Made by a program: the position numbers and the translations under genes. A stretch of 64,000 nt of DNA from the NCBI GenBank assembly GCA_035531675.1, contig DATKSL010000002.1:1-64000 (forward strand). The letters run 5' to 3'. Below, piece after piece: positions 18,246 to 27,320 of this stretch; positions within the stretch are counted from its first letter, which is position 1, and every line of letters begins with the position of its first letter. The notes under the pieces are model-generated. The model made no database searches, was not told where the DNA came from, and saw only the letters and a program-made list of their open reading frames with translations. This DNA comes from JAJPIG01 sp035531675. GTDB lineage: Bacteria; Desulfobacterota; Binatia; Binatales; Binataceae.

Positions 18246-18476
18246 TTACGGCGCCGCCGGGCTCTCCGCCGGACTGGCCTCAGCCGCCGGGCTCGACTCG
18301 CCTTCGGCCGCACTGGCCGCAGGACTAGCCGCCATCTCACCACCGCCACCAGCAGCCGGGCTGGCTTCAACCGACGCGGCCGGGGCCGGCATCTCGCCGC
18401 CGTCACCAGCGCCGCCCTTGCACGCTGTAAAGGCAAAGGCGCCGAACAAGAGACCAATGATCAGGAACTTGCGCAT
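18246..18476 (-). CDS. small Ala/Pro-rich lipoprotein
   Basis: The 76-residue precursor has a lipoprotein signal peptide (MRKFLIIGLLFGAFAFTAC, lipobox FTAC, Cys19). After it comes a low-complexity tail of Ala, Pro, Ser, Glu and Gly with two GGEM blocks. AGGAGG sits 6 bases before the ATG. No domain; probably a small envelope lipoprotein. It resembles the tails of the alanine-rich lipoproteins at 31290 in composition only. Confidence 0.7.
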   Translation of the reverse strand: MRKFLIIGLLFGAFAFTACKGGAGDGGEMPAPAASVEASPAAGGGGEMAASPAASAAEGESSPAAEASPAESPAAP

Positions 18477-18593
18477 GGACTTCCTCCTAGTTGCTGAGAG
18501 GTTCGCAGACCAAACGGGGCACTAACGTTATGTACGTTACAATACGGTCCCGCATCAAGCATAAGCAATGCACATTAAATCGCGCTGAAAATT

Positions 18594-18622
18594 TTGATAA
18601 CCGCGCCGATTCCCGCTACAAT
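18594..18622 (+). promoter_or_regulatory. sigma-70 promoter
   Basis: TTGATA (18594-18599) and TACAAT (18617-18622) are separated by exactly 17 bases, five of six matches to each consensus hexamer. Transcription would start near 18629, giving a leader of about 33 bases to the ATG at 18662. It drives the small gene at 18662 and the RidA gene behind it. Confidence 0.75.
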
Positions 18623-18661
18623 CGCCAAATTCTCTCAGTGGGGAGAGGGGAGGCGGTGGCG

Positions 18662-18889
18662 ATGGAACGGCAGCTTTTTGCACGTTTGGCAGGTTTTTCC
18701 GATGACCACGGCACAGCGCGTGTGGTCGAACCCGAACTCGACATGCAGCGCCGGGAGGATCGGCGACCGAGCGCGTTGCTCGAACGGATACGCGACGCGA
18801 TGCGCTGGCTGGTACCGTCAGCACGATTGATCGCGCCGCCGATGCGCTCGATCGATCGCGAACTGTGGGAAGCCTCCAACGATCGCTGA
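18662..18889 (+). CDS. 75-residue hypothetical protein upstream of RidA
   Basis: The ATG at 18662 is preceded by a GGGGAGG site and a strong sigma-70 promoter. The product begins MERQLFARLAGFSDDHG, is charged, has no signal peptide and ends DRELWEASNDR. The middle (LLERIRDAMRWLVPSARLI) looks like an amphipathic helix. The stop is 10 bases before the RidA start, so the two form an operon. I recognise no family. A longer frame opening at 18491 would place the promoter inside the gene and is rejected. Confidence 0.55.
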   Translation: MERQLFARLAGFSDDHGTARVVEPELDMQRREDRRPSALLERIRDAMRWLVPSARLIAPPMRSIDRELWEASNDR

Positions 18890-18898
18890 GAGCGCACG

Positions 18899-19459
18899 AT
18901 GGCCGACGAGACCCGACGTCCCCAGGTGACCCGCTTTAACAGCGGTCTTGCTTCCGAAAGTTCGTTCGGCTTTTCGCGCGCGGTGCGGGCCGGCAACTGG
19001 ATTCTGGTGTCCGGCTGCACCGCGACCGACGAGAGCGGAACGATCGTCGGCATCAACCAGATGTACACCCAGGCGCACACCGCGCTCGCTAATATCGCCG
19101 CGGTGCTCGAGCGGATGGGCGCGTCGCTGGCCGACGTCGTGCGCACGCGCGTTTACGTCACCGATATCGCGGACCTGGCGAGTATCGCGCGCGCTCATCG
19201 CGAGGCCTTCGGCCAACATCCGCCGGCCTCAACCCTGCTGGAGATCGGCGCGCTGGCGCGCTCCGACGCGTTGATCGAAATCGACGCCGACGCCTTTGTC
19301 GCCGAGCCGCCCGGTTTCGAGAGTCAATCCGAAGGACATGCGCGGCCGCGATCGGCGACGCCCTCGCGCGCGCCCGCCAAAGCGCGCCCGCGTCCCCGCC
19401 TGGTTCGCACCAAGGCGCGAGCGCGGACCAAGCCCAGCAGCAAGGGACGCCGCCGCTGA
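18899..19459 (+). CDS. RidA/YjgF-family protein with basic C-terminal tail
   Basis: RidA proteins hydrolyse reactive enamines and imines or act in related small-molecule steps. The YjgF fold covers about residues 10-135: VRAGNWILVSGCTATDESG, then LADVVRTRVYVTDIAD, then HPPASTLLEIGALARSDALIEIDA. The conserved Arg and Glu of the family pocket are present. An extra tail of about 45 residues is rich in Arg, Lys, Pro and Ala and ends SKGRRR. Usual family length is about 125-130, so the tail is an addition. Confidence 0.85.
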   Translation: MADETRRPQVTRFNSGLASESSFGFSRAVRAGNWILVSGCTATDESGTIVGINQMYTQAHTALANIAAVLERMGASLADVVRTRVYVTDIADLASIARAHREAFGQHPPASTLLEIGALARSDALIEIDADAFVAEPPGFESQSEGHARPRSATPSRAPAKARPRPRLVRTKARARTKPSSKGRRR

Positions 19460-19504
19460 AGCCGGCGCGCCGAATCGCGCCACAAGCCCAGTTCGGCCGG
19501 CGGA

Positions 19505-21001
19505 TTACGGCAGTCGCAGCGCCATTCTGGGCAGCGTCGCGCCGAAGGCGGAGTTGAAGGCGTGGAGTGCGCCGGCCATATAGGGTTCCGGGTAGATTCC
19601 GATCAGCACGGTCGCGATCGCCGCCACGGTTAGCGCCGCGATCAGCGCCGGCCGCGTGTTGAGCGAACCTAGTTCCGCGCCGCCCTCCTGCATGTACATC
19701 GCCACGATCACCGCGATGTAGTAGTAGGCCGCCACCACGCTGTTGAGCACCGCGATAATCACCAGCCACACCAGCCCGGCGTTGAGCGCCGCCGAAAAGA
19801 TGTAGAACTTGCCGACGAAGCCGGCCAGTGGCGGGATGCCGGTGAGCGAGAGCATGAACAGCGCCATCGCCGCGGCCAGCACCGGATGGCGGGTGGCGAG
19901 TCCGCGATAGTCGGTGATCAGGTCGCCCTCGACCCCGTGCCGCTCCAGCGCGATCACGACCGCGAACGCGCCCAGGTTGGTGAAGGCGTAGCCCAGCAGG
20001 TAGTAGATCATGGCGCCGCCGGCCTGCGATCCCGCCGCGGTCATCGCAACCAGCACATAGCCGGCATGCGCGATGGCCGAGTACGCCAGCATCCGCTTGA
20101 TATTGCGCTGCACCAGCGCGACCAGGTTGCCGACCGTCATCGACAGCGCCGCGATCACCCACAGCACCCAGCTCCAGTGAATGCTGACCGGTCCGAGATG
20201 GACCATGAAGATGCGCATGAAGCCGGCGAACGCGCCGATCTTGATGCCGACCGCCATGAACGCGGTCACCGGCGTGGGCGCGCCCTCGTAGGCATCAGGG
20301 GTCCACATATGGAACGGCACGGCCGCGATCTTGAAGGCGAAGCCGATCAGCATCAGGCCGACGCCGCCGAGCAGCAGCGGATTGTTCGCCATCGGGCCCG
20401 ACAAGGCGGCGCGAATCGGGCCGAGCTTGATAGTGCCGGTGGCGCCGTAGACCAGCGCGATTCCATAGAGCAGGAAGGCGGTCGAGAAGGCTCCCAGCAG
20501 GAAGTACTTGAGGGAGGCCTCGTTCGACTTGCAACTGCGGCGCAGAAAGCCGGCCAGCACGTAGACCCCGATCGACATCACCTCGAAGCCGAGGAAGATT
20601 ACGATCAGGTCGCCGCCGGTCGCCATCAGCATCATGCCGAGCGTGGAGAACAGGATCAGCGAGTAGTACTCGGCCGCCGACAGGCCCAGCGCGGGCACGT
20701 ACTCGATCGACATCAGCACCACCATCGCGGCGCTCAACAGGATCACGAGCTCGAAGAAGGCGGCGAAGTTATCGAGCGAGATGGCGCCGGCGAACGAGAT
20801 GCCGCGGTGGCCGAGCATCCCGAGCGCGAACATGAAGGCCACCGCGAGCAGCGCGAGCGTCAGCGCGCCGAGCCCCTCGCTTTCTTCGTCGCGCACCCGC
20901 ACGCCGACCAGCAGCACGATAATCGCCGCCACCGCCACCGTTATCAGCGGGCACAGCGGCAGCCAGGCGAAACCGATTGCAGCGAGATTGAACGGCTTCA
21001 T
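19505..21001 (-). CDS. nuoN: NADH-quinone oxidoreductase subunit N
   Basis: This is an antiporter-like proton-pumping subunit of complex I in the inner membrane: 498 residues and about 14 membrane segments. Typical sequences are FLGFEVMSIGVYVLAGFLRR (TM5 Glu), KSNEASLKYFLLGAFSTAFL and the pumping Lys region HMWTPDAYEGAPTPV. It is the last gene of nuoHJKLMN, with a 4-base ATGA overlap with nuoM. Confidence 0.95.
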   Translation of the reverse strand: MKPFNLAAIGFAWLPLCPLITVAVAAIIVLLVGVRVRDEESEGLGALTLALLAVAFMFALGMLGHRGISFAGAISLDNFAAFFELVILLSAAMVVLMSIEYVPALGLSAAEYYSLILFSTLGMMLMATGGDLIVIFLGFEVMSIGVYVLAGFLRRSCKSNEASLKYFLLGAFSTAFLLYGIALVYGATGTIKLGPIRAALSGPMANNPLLLGGVGLMLIGFAFKIAAVPFHMWTPDAYEGAPTPVTAFMAVGIKIGAFAGFMRIFMVHLGPVSIHWSWVLWVIAALSMTVGNLVALVQRNIKRMLAYSAIAHAGYVLVAMTAAGSQAGGAMIYYLLGYAFTNLGAFAVVIALERHGVEGDLITDYRGLATRHPVLAAAMALFMLSLTGIPPLAGFVGKFYIFSAALNAGLVWLVIIAVLNSVVAAYYYIAVIVAMYMQEGGAELGSLNTRPALIAALTVAAIATVLIGIYPEPYMAGALHAFNSAFGATLPRMALRLP

Positions 21002-22554
21002 CGACGGTCGGTCCGTACCTTCAGCGTGAGCGCCGCGAGATTCGCCGGCCGCGGCGCGGTGTCGAGCCGGGCCTGCGCCGTCTTCACCCGCGCCAGCATC
21101 GCGTTTACCGAGGGCTCGATGCGGGTCAGCAGCGGTCGCGGATAGAGGCCCATGAACAGCATCAGCGCGATCAGCGGGATCATCACGCCGATCTCGCGCC
21201 AGTTGAGATCATTGAGCGTTTCGTTGACGGCCTTGGTGATCGGACCGAACATCACGCGCTCGTACGCATAGAGCATGTAGAGCGCGCCCAGCACGATGCC
21301 GAACACGGCGAACACCACCGCCACCCTGAGCTTCAGGTAGGCGCCGAGCATGATCAGGAATTCGCCGACGAAGCCGTTGAGGCCGGGCAGCCCGATCGAC
21401 GACAGCATCACGAACATGAAGATCGCGGCGAAGATCGGAATCCGATGCCACAGGCCGCCGAACTCGGAAATCTCGCGGGTGTGGCGGCGCAGGTAGATCA
21501 TGCCGACCAGCAGGAACAGCGCCCCGGTCGAGATGCCATGATTGAGCATCTGGTAGATGGCGCCGTCGACGCCCTGCGGATCGAGCGCGAAAATCCCCAG
21601 CATCACGAAGCCCAGATGGCTCACCGAGGAGTAGGCCACCAGGCGCTTGAGGTCGGGCTGCACCATCGCGACCATCGCGCCGTAGAGGATTCCGATCACC
21701 GCCAGCGTCATGAACAGCGGCGTCGCCTCGATGGCGATGGCCGGGAACAGCGGAATCGCGAAGCGGATGAAGCCGTAGGTCCCCATCTTCAGCATCACGC
21801 CCGCCAGGATCACCGAGCCGGCGGTCGGCGCTTCGGTATGGGCATCGGGCAGCCAGGTATGGATCGGCCACATCGGCACCTTGACCGCGAACGCGATCGC
21901 GAAGCCGGCGAACAGCCAGCGGGCTTGGCTGGTCGTCAGCCGCACGGCGTAAAGCGCCGGCAGGTCGAAGCTGATGACGCCGGTCTGGAGATGGGCGAGA
22001 TGGACCAGGTACAGGATCGCCACCAGCATCAGGATCGAGCCCAGCATCGTGAACAGGATGAACTTGAAGGCCGCGTAAATCCTGCGGCCATGTCCCCAGA
22101 TGCCGATCAGGAAGTACATCGGGATCAGCATCAGCTCCCAGAACACGTAAAACATGAACAGGTCGACCGCGAGCAGCGCGCCCAACAGTCCGGTCTCGAG
22201 CACCAGCATGAAAAAGCAGAACTCGCGCGGCCGGTAGCCGATATCGCCGCCGCCCGAGTAGATCAGCGAGAGCGAGATCAGCAGCGTGGTCAGCACCACC
22301 AGGAACAGGCTGATACCGTCCATGCCGAGGTGGTAGGAGATGCCGAACTGCGGAATCCACTGGTATTGCTCGACGAACTGGTAGCCGGGGTTGTGCGGAT
22401 CGAAACGGATCAGCAGGTAGATGCTGATCGCCAGCGGTATCAGCGACAGCACTGTCGCCGCCCGCCAGGTCGAGCGCTCGTCGTTCTGCAGCAGCACGAA
22501 CAGCGCGCCAAGCAGCGGCAGGAAAGTCAGACCGGTCAGCCAGTAACTTTCCAT
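20998..22554 (-). CDS. nuoM: NADH-quinone oxidoreductase subunit M
   Basis: This is a proton-pumping, antiporter-like subunit of complex I with 518 residues. Signature stretches are FYVFWELMLIPMYFLIGIWG (essential Glu of TM5), VPMWPIHTWLPDAHTEAPTA and LKRLVAYSSVSHLGFVMLG. It overlaps nuoL by one base (TGATG) and nuoN by four, so the three large subunits are translationally coupled. Confidence 0.96.
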   Translation of the reverse strand: MESYWLTGLTFLPLLGALFVLLQNDERSTWRAATVLSLIPLAISIYLLIRFDPHNPGYQFVEQYQWIPQFGISYHLGMDGISLFLVVLTTLLISLSLIYSGGGDIGYRPREFCFFMLVLETGLLGALLAVDLFMFYVFWELMLIPMYFLIGIWGHGRRIYAAFKFILFTMLGSILMLVAILYLVHLAHLQTGVISFDLPALYAVRLTTSQARWLFAGFAIAFAVKVPMWPIHTWLPDAHTEAPTAGSVILAGVMLKMGTYGFIRFAIPLFPAIAIEATPLFMTLAVIGILYGAMVAMVQPDLKRLVAYSSVSHLGFVMLGIFALDPQGVDGAIYQMLNHGISTGALFLLVGMIYLRRHTREISEFGGLWHRIPIFAAIFMFVMLSSIGLPGLNGFVGEFLIMLGAYLKLRVAVVFAVFGIVLGALYMLYAYERVMFGPITKAVNETLNDLNWREIGVMIPLIALMLFMGLYPRPLLTRIEPSVNAMLARVKTAQARLDTAPRPANLAALTLKVRTDRR

Positions 22555-24503
22555 CAGCGCATCACCAGGTAGAGATAGTAGGCGGCAATCGCCACCGCGC
22601 CGAACAGGTAGACCAGCACGTAATGCTGGACGTTGCCGGTCTCGACCCGGCGCACCGCCTCGCCGCTGTTCTCGACCGTCATCGCCGAGCCGTCGACCAA
22701 TCCGTCGATGCCCTGTTGATCGACGCCGCGCGCCAGCGCCGGCCCCGCGATCCAGAACAGCGGGCGGGAAACCAGCGTGTTGTAGAGTTCGTCGATGTAG
22801 TACTTGCGCAGCAGCGTGCGGTAGAGGCCCGTCGCGGTCTCAGCCATGCGGCCGGGCAGTTGGGGCTGGCGAATGTACAGCAGCCAGGCGAAGGCGATGC
22901 CGATCACGGTGGCGGCCACCGCCAGCATCGAAAGCATGGTCGGGCTGGCCTCCATCACCGGCTTGAAATTCCCGGTCACCGGCGCCAGGAAGCGCACGAA
23001 GGCATCGCCCCACAAAAAGTGCCCGGGCACATTGATCCAGCCGCCGAAGGTCGCGAACAACGCCAGCACCAGCAGCGGGATGGTCATCACCGGCGGCGAT
23101 TCGTGAATATGTGCGGCGCGCTGCGGGTCGACGTGCGAGGTACCGTGGAAGGTCATGAAGATCAGCCGGAATATGTAGAAGCTGGTCAGGCCGGCGGTGA
23201 TGACGCCCAGCAGCCACAGCCCGACGTGACCCGAGTCGTAGACCGATTCCAGGATCAGGTCTTTCGAGAAATAGCCCGAGAAGCCCGGCAGCGCGCTGAT
23301 GGCGAGCGCCGCGATCAGCATGGTGGCGTAGGTGATCGGCAGCTTGCGCCACAGCCCGCCCATGCGGTTCATGTCCTGCTCGCCATCGAGCGCATGCATC
23401 ACCGAGCCCGCGCACAGGAACAGCAGCGCCTTGAAGAAGGCGTGGGTCATGACGTGGAAGATGCCCGAGGCGAACGCGCCGACTCCGACGCCCATGAACA
23501 TGTAGCCAATCTGGCTGATGGTCGAGTAGGCGAGCACGCGCTTGATGTCGGGCTGGACCAGCGCGATGGTGGCGGCGAAGAAGGCGGTCAGCGCGGCGAT
23601 AGTCGCGATCAGGTTCATCGTCGGGGGCGACATGATGAACAGGAAATGAAGCCGCGCGACCATGTAGACGCCCGCCGTCACCATGGTGGCGGCGTGGATC
23701 AGCGCGCTGACCGGAGTCGGACCGACCATCGCGTCGGGCAGCCATACGTAGAGCGGAATCTGCGCCGACTTGCCGGTCGCGCCGAGGAACAGCAGCAAGC
23801 CGGCCACGGTCGCAACCGAGCAGCCGAGCGGCCCCCAGGTGGTGCCGAGAATCTCGCGATGGGCCTGCATCCCGGTGAAGGTGAGCGTCCACACACCGTG
23901 GCTGCCCAACGCATAGACCAGCGTCAGGATGCCGAGGATGAAGCCGGCGTCGCCGATGCGGTTGACGACGAACGCCTTGCGGCCGTTGTAGGCAAATTCG
24001 GCATTGCTGTACCAGAACGAGATCAGCAGGTAGGAGCACAGTCCGACGCCTTCCCAGCCGACGAACATCATCAGCAGGTTGTCGGCCAGCACCAGGACCA
24101 GCATCGAGAACATGAACAGGTTCATGTAGGTGAAGAAGCGCGCGTAATCCTCGTCGTGCGCCATGTAGCCGACCGAGTAGAGATGGATGAACGCGCCGAC
24201 GCCGCTGACGATTAGCGTCATCACCGCCGACAGCGCGTCCATCCGCAGCGCAAAATCGACGTGGAAGCTGCCGGCCTCGATCCACGGCCATAGGGTGACG
24301 GCCAGCGCCGCGCCGCGCGGCATCGTAAGCAGCGTGGCGAAGGCCCAGCAGCCGACCGCGAAGGCGCCGAAGATTACCGCCGGGCCGACGAAATTGACCG
24401 CCGCGCGACCGCAGCGGCGGCCCAGGAAAAGATTGAACAGCACCCCCAGCGCGGGGAGCAGCAGGATCAGGCCGAGGGCGGGAAATGACGCGGTCATGGT
24501 CAC
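22554..24503 (-). CDS. nuoL: NADH-quinone oxidoreductase subunit L
   Basis: This is the distal proton-pumping subunit of complex I, with 649 residues. It contains the MFVGWEGVGLCSYLLISFWY helix with the essential Glu, the QIPLYVWLPDAMVGPTPVSA loop, the IKRVLAYSTISQIGYMFMG motif and the long C-terminal lateral helix region ending at a last membrane anchor (YVLVYLFGAVAIAAYYLYLV). It overlaps nuoK by 4 bases. Confidence 0.96.
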   Translation of the reverse strand: MTMTASFPALGLILLLPALGVLFNLFLGRRCGRAAVNFVGPAVIFGAFAVGCWAFATLLTMPRGAALAVTLWPWIEAGSFHVDFALRMDALSAVMTLIVSGVGAFIHLYSVGYMAHDEDYARFFTYMNLFMFSMLVLVLADNLLMMFVGWEGVGLCSYLLISFWYSNAEFAYNGRKAFVVNRIGDAGFILGILTLVYALGSHGVWTLTFTGMQAHREILGTTWGPLGCSVATVAGLLLFLGATGKSAQIPLYVWLPDAMVGPTPVSALIHAATMVTAGVYMVARLHFLFIMSPPTMNLIATIAALTAFFAATIALVQPDIKRVLAYSTISQIGYMFMGVGVGAFASGIFHVMTHAFFKALLFLCAGSVMHALDGEQDMNRMGGLWRKLPITYATMLIAALAISALPGFSGYFSKDLILESVYDSGHVGLWLLGVITAGLTSFYIFRLIFMTFHGTSHVDPQRAAHIHESPPVMTIPLLVLALFATFGGWINVPGHFLWGDAFVRFLAPVTGNFKPVMEASPTMLSMLAVAATVIGIAFAWLLYIRQPQLPGRMAETATGLYRTLLRKYYIDELYNTLVSRPLFWIAGPALARGVDQQGIDGLVDGSAMTVENSGEAVRRVETGNVQHYVLVYLFGAVAIAAYYLYLVMR

Positions 24504-24805
24504 CAGCGCATCAGGTTCATTTCGTCGGCGTTGACAGTCTCGCGATTACGGAACGAGGCGATGATAATCGCCAGCCCGATCGCGGCTTCGGCCGCCGCCA
24601 GGGTTATCACGAACAACACGATCACCTGCCCGTCGACCGAGCCCAGCGCCCGGCTGACCGCGATGAACGTCAGATTGACCGCGTTAAGCATCAGCTCGAT
24701 CGACATCAGCATCACGATCACGTTGCGGCGCAGCACCACGCCCGCAACTCCAATCGCGAACAGTACGGCGCCCAGCGCCATGAACCAGGATGGCGGCACG
24801 ATCAT
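24500..24805 (-). CDS. nuoK: NADH-quinone oxidoreductase subunit K
   Basis: This is a small complex I membrane subunit of 101 residues with three membrane segments. It carries the paired buried Glu context of the family (MLMSIELMLNAVNLTF and TLAAAEAAIGLAIII). It starts 4 bases after the nuoJ stop and overlaps nuoL. The length is standard. Confidence 0.95.
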   Translation of the reverse strand: MIVPPSWFMALGAVLFAIGVAGVVLRRNVIVMLMSIELMLNAVNLTFIAVSRALGSVDGQVIVLFVITLAAAEAAIGLAIIIASFRNRETVNADEMNLMRW

Positions 24806-24809
24806 CGCT

Positions 24810-25334
24810 TCACAGGCTCCTGCTTTGCTTCCCCGCTATGTTCGCCGGCCGGCGAGCCAGCGCGACCGCCCCGATCACGGCCACCAGCAACAGCAGCGAG
24901 GTCACCTCGAAAGCGATCAGATAGTTGGTGAACAACGCCTGGGCGATGCTCGCGATCGATCCGAAACCGGCCGGAACCGTGCTCAGGCCGGCGGTCGAGG
25001 GCGCCTTGATGACGAAGGTGCAAAGCTCGGCGAACAGCGCCGCGGCGCCGATCGCGCCGAACAGCTTGAGCGCCGGGTGGCCGGACGGGCGCTGCTCGAC
25101 CCGCAGGTTGAGCAGCCAGATGACGAACAGGAACAGGATCATGATCGCGCCGACGTAGACGATCGCCTGCAGAAAGCCGACCGTCACCGCGCCCAGCCCG
25201 ATAAACAGCACGGCGATATCGAGCAGCGTCAGCACCAGCGCCATCAGGCAGTGCACCGGGTTGCGCTGCAGAATCACGCCCAGCGCCGAGAGCACGGCCA
25301 GCGCGGCCAGAAAGATGAACAGTCCGAGCGGCAT
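24810..25334 (-). CDS. nuoJ: NADH-quinone oxidoreductase subunit J
   Basis: This is a complex I membrane subunit of 174 residues with five membrane segments. Characteristic stretches are NPVHCLMALVLTLLDIAVLF, AIVYVGAIMILFLFVIWLLN (the Val-Gly-Ala pi-bulge helix) and the C-terminal FEVTSLLLLVAVIGAVALAR. The start at 25334 lies 2 bases past the nuoH stop; the frame continues upstream only as antisense-free read-through of nuoH DNA. Confidence 0.94.
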   Translation of the reverse strand: MPLGLFIFLAALAVLSALGVILQRNPVHCLMALVLTLLDIAVLFIGLGAVTVGFLQAIVYVGAIMILFLFVIWLLNLRVEQRPSGHPALKLFGAIGAAALFAELCTFVIKAPSTAGLSTVPAGFGSIASIAQALFTNYLIAFEVTSLLLLVAVIGAVALARRPANIAGKQSRSL

Positions 25335-25336
25335 CG

Positions 25337-26446
25337 TCAGCTCCCCGCCAGTACCACCACGATCGCGGTCGCCATCAGGTTCAGCAGTCCAATCGGCACC
25401 AGCAGTTTCCATCCGAAACTCATCAACTGGTCGTAGCGGAAGCGCGGCATCGTCCAGCGAATCAGAATCTGCAGACAGCAGAAGAAGATGGTCTTGACCC
25501 AGAACGCGATCACGCCCAGCACTACCACCGCCCAATACGGAATCGCCACCATCACGCCGCCCGGCAGATGGAAGCCGTCGCGGTAGAGCCACGGCACCTG
25601 CCATCCGCCGAAGAAGAAGGTGGTGATCAGCATCGCGACCAGCGTCACCTCGGCGAAGTCGGTGAGCATGAAGACCGCCTGCTTGCCGCCCGAATATTCG
25701 GTGTAGTAGCCGGCCACCAGCTCGGATTCGCTCTCCGGCAGATCGAACGGCACGCGCTTGGACTCGGCCATCCCGGCGGTCAGCAGCATCAGGAAGGCCA
25801 CCGGCTGCAACATCACGCCCCAGCGCGGCAGCCATCCGAACCACACCCCGCCCTGCTCGCGCACCATGGTCTGCAGGCTGAGCGTGCCGTAGGTCGCGAT
25901 CACCGCGACGATCGCCAGCCCCATCGCGATTTCGTAGGAGATCATCTGCGCGCTGGCGCGGATCCCGCCCAGCAGCGCCCAGCGATTGTTCGAGGCCCAG
26001 CCGCCCAGCGCGATGCCGTAGACACCGATGCCGATCGACGCCAGCACGTAGAGCACCGCGTCGTTCAGATTGGCCGCCACCAGGTCGAAGCTATGGCCCG
26101 CGATCGTGACGGTATCGCCGATCGGCACCACCGCGAACGTCACCAGCACCGGGAACAGCGCCAGGAACGGCGCCAGGTCATGCAGGAAACGGTCGGCGCC
26201 GTCGGGAACGAAGTCCTCCTTGGTGAACATCTTGATCGGATCGGCCAGCAGCGTGTTGACGATCCCGAGGTTGGGCAATCCCAGCCGCGCCCCGATTCCG
26301 AGCAGCGCCGCGCGGTTGGCGCCGACGCGATCCTGGATCAGCGCGCTGCCCTTGCGCTCGAACCACAGCAGGACGGCCGACAGGTTCAGCACCAGTAGCA
26401 ACATCACGACCGCCCTGACGGCGGCAATCACCAGATCGATCGTCAC
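25337..26446 (-). CDS. nuoH: NADH-quinone oxidoreductase subunit H
   Basis: NuoH is the heel subunit joining the peripheral and membrane arms at the quinone site. The 369-residue protein shows WFERKGSALIQDRVGANRAA near the N-terminus, the GPIKMFTKEDF-like segment (ADPIKMFTKEDFVPDGAD) and the conserved acidic loop RVPFDLPESESELVAGYYTE. It is the first gene of this nuo block. The next gene downstream is nuoJ, so nuoI is absent. The 290-base gap to rsmD (26447-26736) holds no gene. Confidence 0.95.
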   Translation of the reverse strand: MTIDLVIAAVRAVVMLLLVLNLSAVLLWFERKGSALIQDRVGANRAALLGIGARLGLPNLGIVNTLLADPIKMFTKEDFVPDGADRFLHDLAPFLALFPVLVTFAVVPIGDTVTIAGHSFDLVAANLNDAVLYVLASIGIGVYGIALGGWASNNRWALLGGIRASAQMISYEIAMGLAIVAVIATYGTLSLQTMVREQGGVWFGWLPRWGVMLQPVAFLMLLTAGMAESKRVPFDLPESESELVAGYYTEYSGGKQAVFMLTDFAEVTLVAMLITTFFFGGWQVPWLYRDGFHLPGGVMVAIPYWAVVVLGVIAFWVKTIFFCCLQILIRWTMPRFRYDQLMSFGWKLLVPIGLLNLMATAIVVVLAGS

Positions 26447-26736
26447 GGTTGGCGCTTCGCCTCAGGTCCTGGATGACGCAAGTAGAGGGCCCGTCTCATT
26501 ACAGGTTCTTCATCGCCGGCTTTGACAGGTTCACGGAGCTTAAGACTCGTAACGTAAAATCGCCGCGCACGCCAGAGTACCCCCATCGCCGCCGCAATCC
26601 AACTTGCGGCCCGCTGTCAAGTGAGTTATGGTCGCCGGTCGCGAACGGCGACCCTGTTTCAGGCGGCTCCCGGTAACCATAAACTGATGGCACAGGCCGT
26701 CGCCGGATCGGGTCTGGCGATGGGAATTCTTTGACG

Positions 26737-27303
26737 ATGCGTGTGATAGCCGGAGATGCGCGCGGGCGGCGGATGGTCGCGCCGCGCGGACTTGCAACGC
26801 GGCCCGCGACCGCGCGCGTGCGCCAGTCGATCTTCTCGCGCCTGGCGGCCCGCACCGCGATCGACGGGGCGCGCGTGCTCGATCTCTACGCCGGCTCGGG
26901 CTCGCTCGGCATCGAGGCGCTCTCGCGCGGCGCCGCGACGGCGGTGTTCGTCGATTCCGCACGCAGCGCCGCGGGCGCTATCGAGCGCAATCTCGAGACC
27001 TTGGGCCTGCGGGCTCGCGGCGAGCTGATAATCGCCGAGGCCGGCCGCGCGCTGACCGCGCTCGGCGCGCGCGGCGCGCGCTTCGACCTGGTATTCATCG
27101 ATGCGCCGTACGCCGACGATCGCAGCGCCGAACGGCTGACGCGAATCGTCGAGCTCGGTCTGCTGGCCGACGGCGGATGGGTGGTGGTGCGGCAAGCGGG
27201 CCGCGTCGTGCAACCGGCGGGCGCCGGCCTCGAGCAGGTGGGAACTTCAACCATGGGCGATCATCGGATCACCCTTTACCGGCGCGCTCCGGCGGCGTGC
27301 TGA
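26737..27303 (+). CDS. rsmD: 16S rRNA (guanine(966)-N(2))-methyltransferase
   Basis: RsmD methylates G966 of 16S rRNA. The protein has 188 residues from the ATG at 26737 (MRVIAGDARGRRM); a TTG two codons upstream is an alternative. The SAM motif I is VLDLYAGSGSLGIEALSRGA. The catalytic (D/N)PPY tetrad reads DAPY (FIDAPYADD), with Ala replacing the first Pro. It is followed 17 bases later by coaD, the usual rsmD-coaD pair. Confidence 0.88.
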   Translation: MRVIAGDARGRRMVAPRGLATRPATARVRQSIFSRLAARTAIDGARVLDLYAGSGSLGIEALSRGAATAVFVDSARSAAGAIERNLETLGLRARGELIIAEAGRALTALGARGARFDLVFIDAPYADDRSAERLTRIVELGLLADGGWVVVRQAGRVVQPAGAGLEQVGTSTMGDHRITLYRRAPAAC

Positions 27304-27320
27304 CTCGCAAGCGGCTTTCG

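Noticed and set aside
18491..18661. Longer start for the 75-residue gene at 18491
   Set aside because: It would place the strong sigma-70 promoter inside the coding region and has no ribosome site; the ATG at 18662 has one.
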